Below are positions 1-7,628 of a stretch of DNA of 25,095 bases, piece by piece; the first letter of the stretch is position 1; the number at the start of each line of letters is the position of its first letter. Source of the DNA: Oscillospiraceae bacterium (GTDB taxonomy: Bacteria; Bacillota; Clostridia; Oscillospirales; Oscillospiraceae); contig JAHHRQ010000023.1 in assembly GCA_020025715.1 (NCBI GenBank), positions 1 to 25,095 of the forward strand, in the 5' to 3' direction. The translations under genes were made by a program, and so were the position numbers. The notes below the pieces were generated by a model, which saw only the letters and a program-made list of their open reading frames with translations, was not told the DNA's origin and did not search any database.

Positions 1-1596
1 TTAAAGCAGCGGCGCAACGGCTTTCAGCACAACGCCGGTTACTTTTTCGTTAAAGCTCTCGTTTTTCAATGTGTCGTGGGTGACGGTGCGGCACTTATTC
101 TGGGTTTCAAGAAAATCTTTCTTTATATCCGGTATGCACTGAGCCTCATACATGTAGGCGGCGCACTCGAAGTGGTGGTACAGGCTGCGGTAATCAAGGT
201 TAATGGTTCCGACTACTGCTTCCCTGTCGTCCACAACGAACACCTTTGCATGGACAAAGCCGGGAGTATATTCATATATTCTGACGCCGGACTCCATAAG
301 TGACCTGTAATGGGTCTTAGCCAGTGCGTAGGGCAGCTTTTTATCCGGTATGCCGGGTAAAATCAGCCGCACATCCACTCCCCGCTCGGCGGCAAACTTA
401 ATAGCCGTCTCCATTTCTCCGTCAAGGATAAGGTAGGGGGTCATAATGTAAATGTAGTCTCTGGCTCTGTTCAGCAGGTCAAGATACACCCACTCGCCTA
501 CCCGCTCATTATCCAGCGGGCAGTCACCGTAGGGTATCACATATCCGGGAGCATTTTCAACACGGTGAGGGGGAGAATTTAGATACTTCTCGTAATTCTC
601 CGGCTCCTTTTCGTTTACGTTCCACATCTGCAAGAACATAAGGGTAAAGCTCTTTGCCGCCTCGCCCTCCACCATAACGGCGGTATCCTTCCAGTGTCCG
701 AAGCGCTCCTTTGCGTTTATATATTCATCCGCAAGGTTCACGCCGCCGGTAAAGGCCACCTTTCCGTCCACCACAAGGATTTTTCTGTGGTCACGGTAGT
801 TATAATGGGTAGAAACGAAGGGGGTAAGAGGTGCAAAGCTTTTGCATTTAATGTTAAGCTCTGCAAGGCGCTTTGGGTAATCATGGGGCAGAAGAGCAAA
901 TTCGCAGGTGCCGTCGTACATCATCCGCACTTCCACGCCCTGTGCCGCCTTTTCCGCCAGAATTTCCAGAATTTTACCCCACATAAGTCCCTCGTCTACA
1001 ATGAAGTATTCAAGGAATATAAATTTTTCGGCCTTTTGCAGCTGCACCAGCAGCTCTGCAAATTTATCCTCACCAAGGGGGAAATACTTAACATCTGTCT
1101 TATCAAATACCGGGTGACAGCCGCCCCGTTTCAGATACCGTGCAAGCCCCTCGGCCTCAGCGGCATCCTTTTTAAAGTTTTCGTAGGTTTCTTCATCCTG
1201 CTTCAGCTTGTCGCTGCTCTCCTTGCTCACCTGTGCGAAACGGTCTTTCAGTATTCTGTGGCCCAGATTGCTGTGGGTGTACAGAAACAGCAGAGCGCCG
1301 AACACAGGCAGAAGCATAATAAGGGCAAGCCAGCTCAGCTTTGCGGTAGGGTCATGGCTGCTGTTAAAGAGGTAGAGCACCATAATGACGGTGAAAACAG
1401 CTTCAATAACATAGTAGTAGGGCGTAAATGCTCTTGCATAAATAAACAGCTCCGCCAATAAAGCTACCTGAATTACGAGCAGCAGAACAATAAGTCCGGT
1501 ACGGCCGAATACCATCCGCAGCAGACCTTTTTTACTTCTTTTAAGCAGTCTTATCCCTGCACTGTCCTGTTCTATATATCCGTCAGTTGGCTTCAT
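1..1596 (-). CDS. cls: Cardiolipin synthase (phospholipase D family)
   Basis: This 531-residue membrane enzyme should join two phosphatidylglycerol molecules into cardiolipin plus glycerol at the cytoplasmic membrane. Two PLD-type HKD motifs are visible: HRKILVVD at about 270-277 and HAKVFVVD at about 449-456, each followed by a conserved G-x-N segment (GGVNLADEY, GTINLDYRS). Hydrophobic segments at about 33-53, 59-78 and 88-106 form the N-terminal membrane region usual for bacterial Cls. The length is slightly above the usual 480-510. The ATG has a GAGGAG Shine-Dalgarno that overlaps the stop codon of the upstream methyltransferase, so it is the last gene of the rsmI operon and probably translationally coupled. 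The stop codon is at the very edge of the window, so no terminator can be assessed. Confidence 0.93.
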   Translation of the reverse strand: MKPTDGYIEQDSAGIRLLKRSKKGLLRMVFGRTGLIVLLLVIQVALLAELFIYARAFTPYYYVIEAVFTVIMVLYLFNSSHDPTAKLSWLALIMLLPVFGALLFLYTHSNLGHRILKDRFAQVSKESSDKLKQDEETYENFKKDAAEAEGLARYLKRGGCHPVFDKTDVKYFPLGEDKFAELLVQLQKAEKFIFLEYFIVDEGLMWGKILEILAEKAAQGVEVRMMYDGTCEFALLPHDYPKRLAELNIKCKSFAPLTPFVSTHYNYRDHRKILVVDGKVAFTGGVNLADEYINAKERFGHWKDTAVMVEGEAAKSFTLMFLQMWNVNEKEPENYEKYLNSPPHRVENAPGYVIPYGDCPLDNERVGEWVYLDLLNRARDYIYIMTPYLILDGEMETAIKFAAERGVDVRLILPGIPDKKLPYALAKTHYRSLMESGVRIYEYTPGFVHAKVFVVDDREAVVGTINLDYRSLYHHFECAAYMYEAQCIPDIKKDFLETQNKCRTVTHDTLKNESFNEKVTGVVLKAVAPLL

Positions 1597-1605
1597 ATTT
1601 TCTCC

Positions 1606-2757
1606 TCACTCTTCTCTCAGCTCAAGCAGACACTGGCTGAAACCGTAGCGCTCCGCCAGAGCTTTTGCTCTCTGTCTGCCGGCTGTACTCTTTTTGCCGG
1701 TTCTTCTGGCTCTTATCATAATATTTTTGGGAGAATGTTCAAAATCAATAAACTCGATTAAATCCACCTTATATCCCATGTCCTCCAGAACATCCGCTCT
1801 GATAGCATCGGTTAAAAGGGCGGACATGCGCTCTTTAATAATGCCGTGTTTAAGAAAAATATCCAGATCTCCGCCCTTTTTAATGGTGGAGTTAATTTCA
1901 TGCTGGCAGCAGGGAACGGAGAAAATGTACTCCGCACCGTGTTCAATGGCATAGTTCAAGGCGTAATCCGTTGCCATATTGCAGGCGTGGAGAGTTACCA
2001 CCATATCTATTCTCTCGTCATACAGCGCATCCTTTGTTACGTCTGCTTTCACAAAGCTAAGGCCGGTGTAGCCGTACTTTTCCGCAATTCTCTGACAGTT
2101 TTCCACCACGTCCTCTTTAAGGTCATAGCCTATGATTTTAACGTCCATGCCCTTTTTAACAGAGAAGTAATAATAGATAATAAAGGTCAGATAGGATTTA
2201 CCGCAGCCGAAATCCAGAATAGTGATTTTCTTTCTGCCGCTCTGGCTGAACTGGTGGTCGATAAGCTCGATAAAGCGGTTTATCTGCTTATATTTATCAT
2301 ATTTTGCCTTGACGATTTTAAAATCCGGGGTAAATACGCCCAAATCCACAAGGGCGGGGATTTCCTCACCCTCGGAGAGAATGTATTCCTTTTCCCTGTT
2401 GTGGCTCTGGGGTGCGGAAACTTTGCACAGGTTTTCGGCCCCGCCGGTCTTTTTGTAGCCGCCCTTTTGTCTCAGGCAGTACTGGGCATTTTCGCAGCCG
2501 GTGGAAATGAGCGCCTGACGGAATTTTCCGTCAAGCTCCTCTGCAAAAACCTCCATCAGCTCCTCGCCGCTTAAGTTTTCGTGATAAGCCTTATTGTCCT
2601 TAAAGCGTTCAATCTGGAAAAGCCGCTGACCTTTCAGCACCACAGGTCTTATTATAACCTTGCTCACGCCCTTTTTATCTGCGGGCTGGCTCAAAACAGC
2701 CTTTTGCAAATCGGGCAGTGCGGCAAGCATATCCCTGTACAGTCTTGAATTTTCCAT
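1606..2757 (-). CDS. Class I SAM-dependent methyltransferase, METTL25/Methyltransf_32-like
   Basis: A 383-residue protein with a Rossmann methyltransferase core: the SAM-binding motif I LDFGCGKSYL at about 181-190, an acidic motif II in IGYDLKED, and the family-specific LHAC and SVPCCQHE motifs at about 256-259 and 280-287. These last two are typical of the Methyltransf_32 family (METTL25, GSTCD and bacterial relatives). The substrate is not known; an RNA target is a guess from the family and from sitting between rsmI and cls. The N-terminal 140 residues are a separate domain I do not recognise. I chose the ATG one base after the rsmI stop codon, preceded by GGTGA; an in-frame GTG nine bases further upstream (end 2766) would overlap rsmI by 8 bases and has no clear ribosome binding site. 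Confidence 0.8.
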   Translation of the reverse strand: MENSRLYRDMLAALPDLQKAVLSQPADKKGVSKVIIRPVVLKGQRLFQIERFKDNKAYHENLSGEELMEVFAEELDGKFRQALISTGCENAQYCLRQKGGYKKTGGAENLCKVSAPQSHNREKEYILSEGEEIPALVDLGVFTPDFKIVKAKYDKYKQINRFIELIDHQFSQSGRKKITILDFGCGKSYLTFIIYYYFSVKKGMDVKIIGYDLKEDVVENCQRIAEKYGYTGLSFVKADVTKDALYDERIDMVVTLHACNMATDYALNYAIEHGAEYIFSVPCCQHEINSTIKKGGDLDIFLKHGIIKERMSALLTDAIRADVLEDMGYKVDLIEFIDFEHSPKNIMIRARRTGKKSTAGRQRAKALAERYGFSQCLLELREE

Positions 2758-2758
2758 A

Positions 2759-3637
2759 TTATTCACCGAACAGCTTTTTAAGTCTGAGAGATGCGGCTTT
2801 CAGCTCGTTTTTGCTGTAAGAGTTATTCTCGTCAGCAAGTACCGCAGCAATAGCGTCCTTGGCGTTCAGTCCCTTAACCATTTCATCCACCAGCATAGCC
2901 TCGGGAGAAACAGTGTGCTCAACCTTGTTGAAAACATAGTCCGGCTGAATTTCCAGCACTATGGCGTACTCGCCCTTGTCGTAATTACCCTTGTTTAAAA
3001 GCTGCTCTTTAACTTCTTCGGGAGTGCCGCGGAAGCTCATTTCGTGGAGCTTTGTCATGTCGTTGCACAGGCAGAGCTGAACATCTGCATTCTCATTTAT
3101 AAAGAAGTCCACCAGCTCCATTATACGCTTGGGGGATTCATAAAGTGCGTAGGTTCTGGTATCGCCCTTACGCATTTTTTCCAGCAGCTTTCTCCGCTCG
3201 GAATTTTCTCTGGGGAAAAAGCCGTAAAACAGGAAGCTTGAAAGGTCAAAGCCGGAAATAGCCAGCGCGTTAACTGCGGCGCAGCAGCCGGGTACACCCA
3301 CAACCTTTATTCCCTCTGCAACGGCGGCTTTAATCAGCTCGTTACCCGGGTCGGAGATGCAGGGGGTGCCGGCGTCGGTGATGACAGCCACGCTTTTTCC
3401 TGCTTTAAGTTCATTTATAAAATAATTGGCTTTGCCGTATTCATTAAATTTATGGTTGGAGACAAGGCGGTTTTTAATCTCAAGCTTGTTTAAAAGCACC
3501 ATGGAGCGTCTTGTATCCTCGGCTGCAATCATGTCAGCGTCGCTGAGTATCTGCATGCCTCTGGGGGACATATCCCGTGAATTACCGATAGGGGTGGCAA
3601 CAATATAAAGTGTACCGTATTCCTTTATTTCTTCCAT
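2759..3637 (-). CDS. rsmI: 16S rRNA (cytidine-1402-2'-O)-methyltransferase RsmI
   Basis: RsmI methylates the 2'-OH of C1402 in the decoding centre of 16S rRNA with SAM, acting on the 30S subunit. The 292-residue length is normal. The tetrapyrrole-methylase fold signatures are all present: GTLYIVATPIGN near residues 8-19, AAEDTRR at 38-44, and the TDAGTPCISDPG loop at about 87-98 that binds SAM, followed by GFFPR. The ATG has a GAGGTG ribosome binding site. It is the first gene of a three-gene operon with the methyltransferase and cls, driven by a strong promoter at 3666-3694. In many Firmicutes rsmI lies by yabA and yabB-type methyltransferase genes, and a methyltransferase is again next door here. 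Confidence 0.97.
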   Translation of the reverse strand: MEEIKEYGTLYIVATPIGNSRDMSPRGMQILSDADMIAAEDTRRSMVLLNKLEIKNRLVSNHKFNEYGKANYFINELKAGKSVAVITDAGTPCISDPGNELIKAAVAEGIKVVGVPGCCAAVNALAISGFDLSSFLFYGFFPRENSERRKLLEKMRKGDTRTYALYESPKRIMELVDFFINENADVQLCLCNDMTKLHEMSFRGTPEEVKEQLLNKGNYDKGEYAIVLEIQPDYVFNKVEHTVSPEAMLVDEMVKGLNAKDAIAAVLADENNSYSKNELKAASLRLKKLFGE

Positions 3638-3665
3638 TTTCTCACCTCATTATTTTCTGTGCTCA

Positions 3666-3694
3666 ATTATAACTTATCCCTCAGCTCTTTACAA
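3666..3694 (-). promoter_or_regulatory. Sigma-A promoter of the rsmI operon
   Basis: On the minus strand a -35 TTGTAA (3694-3689) and a perfect -10 TATAAT (3671-3666) are separated by 17 bases. It ends about 30 bases before the rsmI start codon and is the only strong promoter seen for the three-gene operon. Confidence 0.8.
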
Positions 3695-3715
3695 GAGATA
3701 TTCCGCGGAGGGCAC

Positions 3716-3752
3716 GAAAAAGCGCCTCCCCGGATAAGGGAAGCGCTTTTTC
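3716..3752 (-). terminator. Rho-independent terminator of the zinc-ribbon gene
   Basis: A 15-bp stem (arms 3716-3730 and 3738-3752, 7-base loop) carries one C-A mismatch on the plus strand that becomes a G-U wobble on the minus strand, so it folds fully only in minus-strand RNA. It lies 11 bases past the stop codon of the gene at 3764-4009. The A/T ends of the stem supply the U-rich part. Confidence 0.8.
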
Positions 3753-3763
3753 AGACTTTTTTG

Positions 3764-4009
3764 TCAGTCGTTCATATCGTCCATCCACTCAACAATCTTG
3801 TCTTTATCTACGCCAAGACCGTTGGAGAGGAAAACAGCAAGCTCGTTAAAGTTGAGAGACTTCATGTGCTCGAAGTTGGTAACGTTGGAATTTTCCTTGG
3901 TAGAATCGCCGTCACGACCTTCGATGTAGCCGCAGTTATAGCACATCTGGATGGCATACTTACGGTGTCCGTCAACATTCATCTCACTTCCGCAGCGAGG
4001 ACATTTCAT
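3764..4009 (-). CDS. Small zinc-ribbon protein of unknown function
   Basis: An 81-residue protein that opens with a zinc-ribbon: C3-x2-C6 in MKCPRCGSEM and C23-x2-C26 in MCYNCGY. The remaining 50 residues are acidic and probably helical, ending in WMDDMND. The four cysteines would bind one zinc ion. The reading frame is real: it starts with ATG behind a strong AGGAGG site (4018-4023) and ends at its own terminator. It is a single-gene unit, with a long inverted repeat over its candidate promoter. I do not recognise the function; small zinc-ribbons of this kind can be nucleic-acid or protein adaptors, but nothing here decides that. Confidence 0.8.
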   Translation of the reverse strand: MKCPRCGSEMNVDGHRKYAIQMCYNCGYIEGRDGDSTKENSNVTNFEHMKSLNFNELAVFLSNGLGVDKDKIVEWMDDMND

Positions 4010-4049
4010 GATACAGACCTCCTATTTTGTCATTTCATAGTTCTTTTAT

Positions 4050-4099
4050 ATGTTAAACCTATATCATAACATATGCAATAAAAGATATAGATTTAACAT
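4050..4099. repeat. 16-bp inverted repeat upstream of the zinc-ribbon gene
   Basis: Arms 4050-4065 and 4084-4099 are complementary at 15 of 16 positions, separated by 18 AT-rich bases. The single mismatch is C-A on the plus strand and a G-U wobble on the minus strand. The left arm overlaps an extended -10 element (TGTTATGAT on the minus strand, 4071-4063) that is the best promoter candidate for the gene starting at 4009. It could be an operator with two half-sites or a leader hairpin. Confidence 0.6.
4063..4071 (-). promoter_or_regulatory. Extended -10 promoter candidate for the zinc-ribbon gene
   Basis: The minus strand reads TGTTATGAT, an extended -10 (TGn plus TATGAT). No good -35 hexamer is found 16-18 bases upstream. 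It leaves a leader of about 45 bases before the start codon at 4009. Confidence 0.4.
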
Positions 4100-4176
4100 T
4101 CTTTTGTTATAAAAACCTTACGTTTTGACGGTCTTATATATTTTTCGACAAAAATTTCGGTGTGTAACAAAAGAAA

Positions 4177-4200
4177 AAGCCCCGGCCGAAACCGGGGCTT
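4177..4200 (-). terminator. Rho-independent terminator of hpf
   Basis: A 9-bp GC-rich stem (AAGCCCCGG, 4177-4185, with its complement at 4192-4200) and a 6-base loop is followed on the minus strand by a U-rich run (TTTTTCTT). It lies about 40 bases after the hpf stop codon. Confidence 0.88.
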
Positions 4201-4242
4201 ATTAAATTTACATATGCTTTTTAATTAAGCTCAGCAGCCGGA

Positions 4243-4791
4243 TTATTCATCCTCGCCCTCATCGCTTATAATGCCGTAGTCACCGTTATGACGCTTGTAA
4301 ACCACGGAAACAGCGTCGTTCTCGTCCATATTTTTAAAGACGAAGAACTCGTGACAGAGCAAATTCATCTGAAGAATAGCCTCCTGAGGAGACATGGGTT
4401 TAATGGAGAAGTGCTTTCTGCGGACAATCTTGAACTCCTCGTCCTCCTCATCCTCAGCACTCATGTACTCAGGTATGGCCTCACGCTCCAATGCTCCGTC
4501 TCTGAGCTTTTTAGAAAGGCGGGTCTTGTTTTTGCGGATCTGGCGTTCGATGGCGGCGACGCCGGAATCCACGGAGGCGTACATGTCATGTGTAAGTTCG
4601 CTTGCACGATAGTACATGCCGTTATTGTGAATGGTTATCTCAGCAAGGTATCTGCCTCGCTCGACGCTGAATGTGACAAAGGCCTCAGCCTCGGTCTTGA
4701 AAAAGCGGTCGAATTTGCTGATCTTCTTGATTGCATACTCTCTGAGACTTGGGGAAGAATCCATTCTTTTTTCGGTAAAAGTGAACTTCAT
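4243..4791 (-). CDS. hpf: Long-form ribosome hibernation promoting factor HPF
   Basis: Long HPF binds the 30S decoding region and dimerises ribosomes into inactive 100S particles in stationary phase. The 182-residue protein has the N-terminal RaiA/YfiA beta-alpha domain (residues 1-100, with the conserved DMYASVDSGV and RQIRKNKTRL segments), an acidic linker with a DEEDEE run near 114-119, and the C-terminal dimerisation domain at about 123-178 (FSIKPMSPQEAILQM, FVFKN, YKRHNGDYGII). The start is set by AAAGGAG at 4801-4807, 9 bases before this ATG; an in-frame TTG at 4800 directly abuts that site and is unlikely. It is a single-gene unit with its own extended -10 promoter and terminator. Confidence 0.96.
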   Translation of the reverse strand: MKFTFTEKRMDSSPSLREYAIKKISKFDRFFKTEAEAFVTFSVERGRYLAEITIHNNGMYYRASELTHDMYASVDSGVAAIERQIRKNKTRLSKKLRDGALEREAIPEYMSAEDEEDEEFKIVRRKHFSIKPMSPQEAILQMNLLCHEFFVFKNMDENDAVSVVYKRHNGDYGIISDEGEDE

Positions 4792-4859
4792 ATGTGCCAA
4801 CTCCTTTCATCTGCTGAATGTGCTTTCCAAGAGACTTATCTTTATCTCTTGTTGGCATT

Positions 4860-4868
4860 ATTATAGCA
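4860..4868 (-). promoter_or_regulatory. Extended -10 promoter of hpf
   Basis: The minus strand reads TGCTATAAT: a perfect -10 TATAAT with the upstream TGn extension, about 70 bases before the hpf ATG. No good -35 hexamer is present at 16-18 bases, which is usual for extended -10 promoters. Confidence 0.6.
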
Positions 4869-4981
4869 CATTTCAACAAAGAAAAGAAGTATTTTTTATT
4901 AAATTTATAATTATTGTGCAAAGCCACGAAGTTTTATGGTTATTTTGTACAAATTTACAAAAAGCAAAATTTACATAAAAC

Positions 4982-6829
4982 TCACTCAAAAATCACCGTG
5001 CAGCCGGGGAGACTCTCCCTCAGGTTCTTGATCTGCTCATCGGTGAGGGGGTTTCCGCTCAAATCCAGAGTTTTAAGCCTGCTCATGCTCATAATGGTCA
5101 TTACCGACGATATATTGTTTCCGGCAAGGTTCAGGTTTTCCAGATTTTTAAGCTCAGCAAGGGAGCTGACATCCGAAATGCTGTTTGAGGCAAGATTTAA
5201 TTCCGTTATTTTCTCCCTGCCGGGGCAGGTGGAGAAAGGCGAAAGGTCGCTTATATTGTTTACGGAAAGGTCGATATGCTCAAGGAAAGCCATCTGGCCA
5301 AGGGGTGAAAGGTCGGAAACATTGCAGGCGCTGAGCTTCAGCTCCTTGGTGTTTGCCATTACGATTTCCTTTCCCAGGCGGACGGAATAGGCAAGCTCGG
5401 AATTTTTGATAACGCAGTTTGTAAGCTTAAGCTTAAGCTCGTCCACAGCCTCGCCGGAAAGCTCCGGATTATCCTCAAGTGAAAGGCCCACAAGGGCTTT
5501 AAGGCCCTTGAACTGCTCCAGAGTTTCATCTTTTAAACCTGTGTTTTTTACTTCCAGATAGCGGAGGTTAGGAAGCTTCAAAAGGCCGGAGAAGTCCCCC
5601 AGAGGGTTTCCGGAGAGCTTCACAGTCATAAGGCTGTCGATACTTCCCAGAGCGGTGGTTGCAGCAATATTATTATCGGATGCGTCAAGGCTTTCAAGAT
5701 TTTTAAGACCCATAAGGGGGCGCAGATCGCATATCTGGTTATCGGAGACATTAAGCTCGGTAAGCTCCGGCAGGTTCATAATGTCGTACAGGTCGTTTAC
5801 CTTGTTTCCGCTTATATCAAGCTTCTTCAAGTGGGGGCAGAAGCTTATGGCACCGATATTGCTGATGCCGCGGCCGCTTAAATCCAGCTCCTCCGCGTCG
5901 GATGTAAAGCTCAGTCCCGCTATGCTCACAGTAACGATTTCTCCATCCGGTTCGCCGGTGAGAATGGTACATTCAGGCAGAGCCTCAGACAGCTTTGTAA
6001 GCTGTTCGGGGCTTATGTTTATGCCCTTAAGGCTCAGAAGTTTCAGATTTTTAAGCTGGAGCACAGCCGTAAGCTCCTTAACCGGATTTTCATCCAGATA
6101 CAGAGACTTAAGACCGCCCAAGGCTGCAAGGGGAGAAATGTCCTCCACATTGTTTCCGCTGAGATTAAGGCTTGCAAGGGCTGAGAGATTTGAAAGCCGG
6201 CTTACATCCTTTATGAAATTATTCGCAAGAGACAGCTTTTCAAGGTTTGTAAGCCTGCTTATCTCTTCCAAACTGCTGTCGTCAAGTTTGGCGCCGTCAA
6301 GATTTAAGGCTCTTGACTTTGCATCATACTTCTGTCCGGCAACTGACTTTTTATCCAGCGCCAGCGCCTCTTTCCGCTCCTTTTCCAAAGCGGTAATGCG
6401 CCTTTCTACGATGCGGCTGTCGCCGTCGGATTTTTTCAGCACTCCGATAGCCTTGTCAAGGTTGCCCTGTGCCTCATAGCAGTCCGACATGAAGAGCAGA
6501 ATATCGTCGTTTTTATCTATGGCAACGGCTTTTCTGAGATATATCAAAGCCTTTTCATAGTCCTCAGCGGCGTAGCTGTCCGCAGCCTCCGCCATATATG
6601 CCTCGTAATTTTGCCGGTCGGTTCTTATAAGCAGCACTGACAGCACTATCACCAGCACAGCCGCAAGAGCCACGCTTAAAATGATAATGTGCTTTTTATT
6701 CAGTTTGAATTCAGGCTGTTTGAAGGCTTTCTGCTTATACGCCGTGTGCTCGCCTACCACATTGCCCTTGCTCCGCTTCACCGCCCTGCTTATGGCAGTG
6801 TGGGAACCGGAGTATTTTCCAATGCCCAT
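4982..6829 (-). CDS. Membrane-anchored TPR and leucine-rich-repeat protein
   Basis: A 615-residue protein built of three parts. A basic N-terminus (about 1-45) precedes one transmembrane helix (about 46-69). A TPR-like helical pair follows (about 73-136, with YAAEDYEKALIYLRKAVAID). From about 165 to the end runs a long array of SDS22/internalin-type 22-residue leucine-rich repeats of the form L-x-x-L-x-x-L-x-L-x-x-N-x-I-x-D-I/L. There is no signal peptidase site and no sortase motif, so it is a single-pass anchored protein. With the basic N-terminus inside, the TPR and LRR parts would lie outside the membrane; this is inferred from the positive-inside rule. LRR arrays are protein-binding surfaces and the partner is unknown. 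It starts 3 bases after the preceding membrane protein gene, with GGAGAG as ribosome binding site, so the two are co-expressed. Confidence 0.85.
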   Translation of the reverse strand: MGIGKYSGSHTAISRAVKRSKGNVVGEHTAYKQKAFKQPEFKLNKKHIIILSVALAAVLVIVLSVLLIRTDRQNYEAYMAEAADSYAAEDYEKALIYLRKAVAIDKNDDILLFMSDCYEAQGNLDKAIGVLKKSDGDSRIVERRITALEKERKEALALDKKSVAGQKYDAKSRALNLDGAKLDDSSLEEISRLTNLEKLSLANNFIKDVSRLSNLSALASLNLSGNNVEDISPLAALGGLKSLYLDENPVKELTAVLQLKNLKLLSLKGINISPEQLTKLSEALPECTILTGEPDGEIVTVSIAGLSFTSDAEELDLSGRGISNIGAISFCPHLKKLDISGNKVNDLYDIMNLPELTELNVSDNQICDLRPLMGLKNLESLDASDNNIAATTALGSIDSLMTVKLSGNPLGDFSGLLKLPNLRYLEVKNTGLKDETLEQFKGLKALVGLSLEDNPELSGEAVDELKLKLTNCVIKNSELAYSVRLGKEIVMANTKELKLSACNVSDLSPLGQMAFLEHIDLSVNNISDLSPFSTCPGREKITELNLASNSISDVSSLAELKNLENLNLAGNNISSVMTIMSMSRLKTLDLSGNPLTDEQIKNLRESLPGCTVIFE

Positions 6830-6832
6830 TAC

Positions 6833-7582
6833 TTACTCTCCAGTTTCTGTTACTTCGCTTTCTGCAGGTTTTTCATTTTCGGGAGTTTTATTTTCTCTAT
6901 TCTCCGCAGCAGTCTCTGCTGCTTTCTGCTCATTCTCGGCCTTCCCGGATGCTGCTTCATCCCCTGCCTTTTCAGGCTTTATTATCTTGGGAGCTTTCAT
7001 TTTCGGAAGCTTAACTTCATCTTTCGCCTTCTCTTTCTTCATTGCAAGAGAGGCAAACAGAAGGGCGATATAGGCGCAGAGTATGGAAATTTCCTGCAAT
7101 CCCTCAACAAGGGAGATAGGATTTACGGTGTCCTTTAAAAGTGCCGCGCCGGCAATAATGCGGTAAATTACCGGTACTGCAAACATAGGCACCAGCGGCC
7201 ATTTGCTTTTAAACACACCGAAGGCAACTGTGGTATAGAACACAGAGCCCATAAGGCAGAGAATTATATCTATTAACATTCTCCACCACACATAATCAAC
7301 TGCTCTCACTATGCAGAACACAGCCCCCAGCAAAACGGGAATACTGCTCAGGCAGAAGAATTTCTTTCCTAAAAACAGCAGGCACAGCAGAAACAGCAGG
7401 TTGCTGATAATAGGCAGAACGATCTGGGTGGTGGCGAAAAATGCGTCTCCCCACAGACCCCAGCAGCCGATAAATCTCAGTGCCGCTGCAAGGATAGTGA
7501 ACACTACTGCAATCCTTACGAAAATGCTTTCTTTCTCAATGTAGAATTTTGCACGCTCGTTGCTTAATGTGTTTTCATTCAT
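6833..7582 (-). CDS. Polytopic membrane protein with charged C-terminal tail
   Basis: A 249-residue protein with about six hydrophobic helices (roughly 21-40, 52-71, 76-97, 101-122, 129-148, 158-181). A 68-residue low-complexity tail follows, first lysine-rich (MKKEKAKDEVKLPKMKAPK) and then rich in glutamate, alanine and lysine. The tail is likely cytoplasmic because its start is strongly basic. I do not recognise a family. Its stop codon is 3 bases before the start of the TPR/LRR gene, which suggests that the two proteins work together. The ribosome binding site is weak (GGGA). It lies 46 bases after the M29 aminopeptidase gene with no terminator between, so it may share that promoter. Confidence 0.75.
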   Translation of the reverse strand: MNENTLSNERAKFYIEKESIFVRIAVVFTILAAALRFIGCWGLWGDAFFATTQIVLPIISNLLFLLCLLFLGKKFFCLSSIPVLLGAVFCIVRAVDYVWWRMLIDIILCLMGSVFYTTVAFGVFKSKWPLVPMFAVPVIYRIIAGAALLKDTVNPISLVEGLQEISILCAYIALLFASLAMKKEKAKDEVKLPKMKAPKIIKPEKAGDEAASGKAENEQKAAETAAENRENKTPENEKPAESEVTETGE

Positions 7583-7628
7583 TTATATCCCGGCTTTCAT
7601 TTTAAATTTTGCGGGTTAATTTTAATTA

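Noticed and set aside
694..1461. Long plus-strand open frame opposite cls
   Set aside because: Composition is that of an antisense shadow; the opposite strand has both HKD motifs of cardiolipin synthase.
1846..2574. Plus-strand open frame of 242 codons opposite the methyltransferase gene
   Set aside because: No ribosome binding site, and the opposite strand carries intact methyltransferase motifs.
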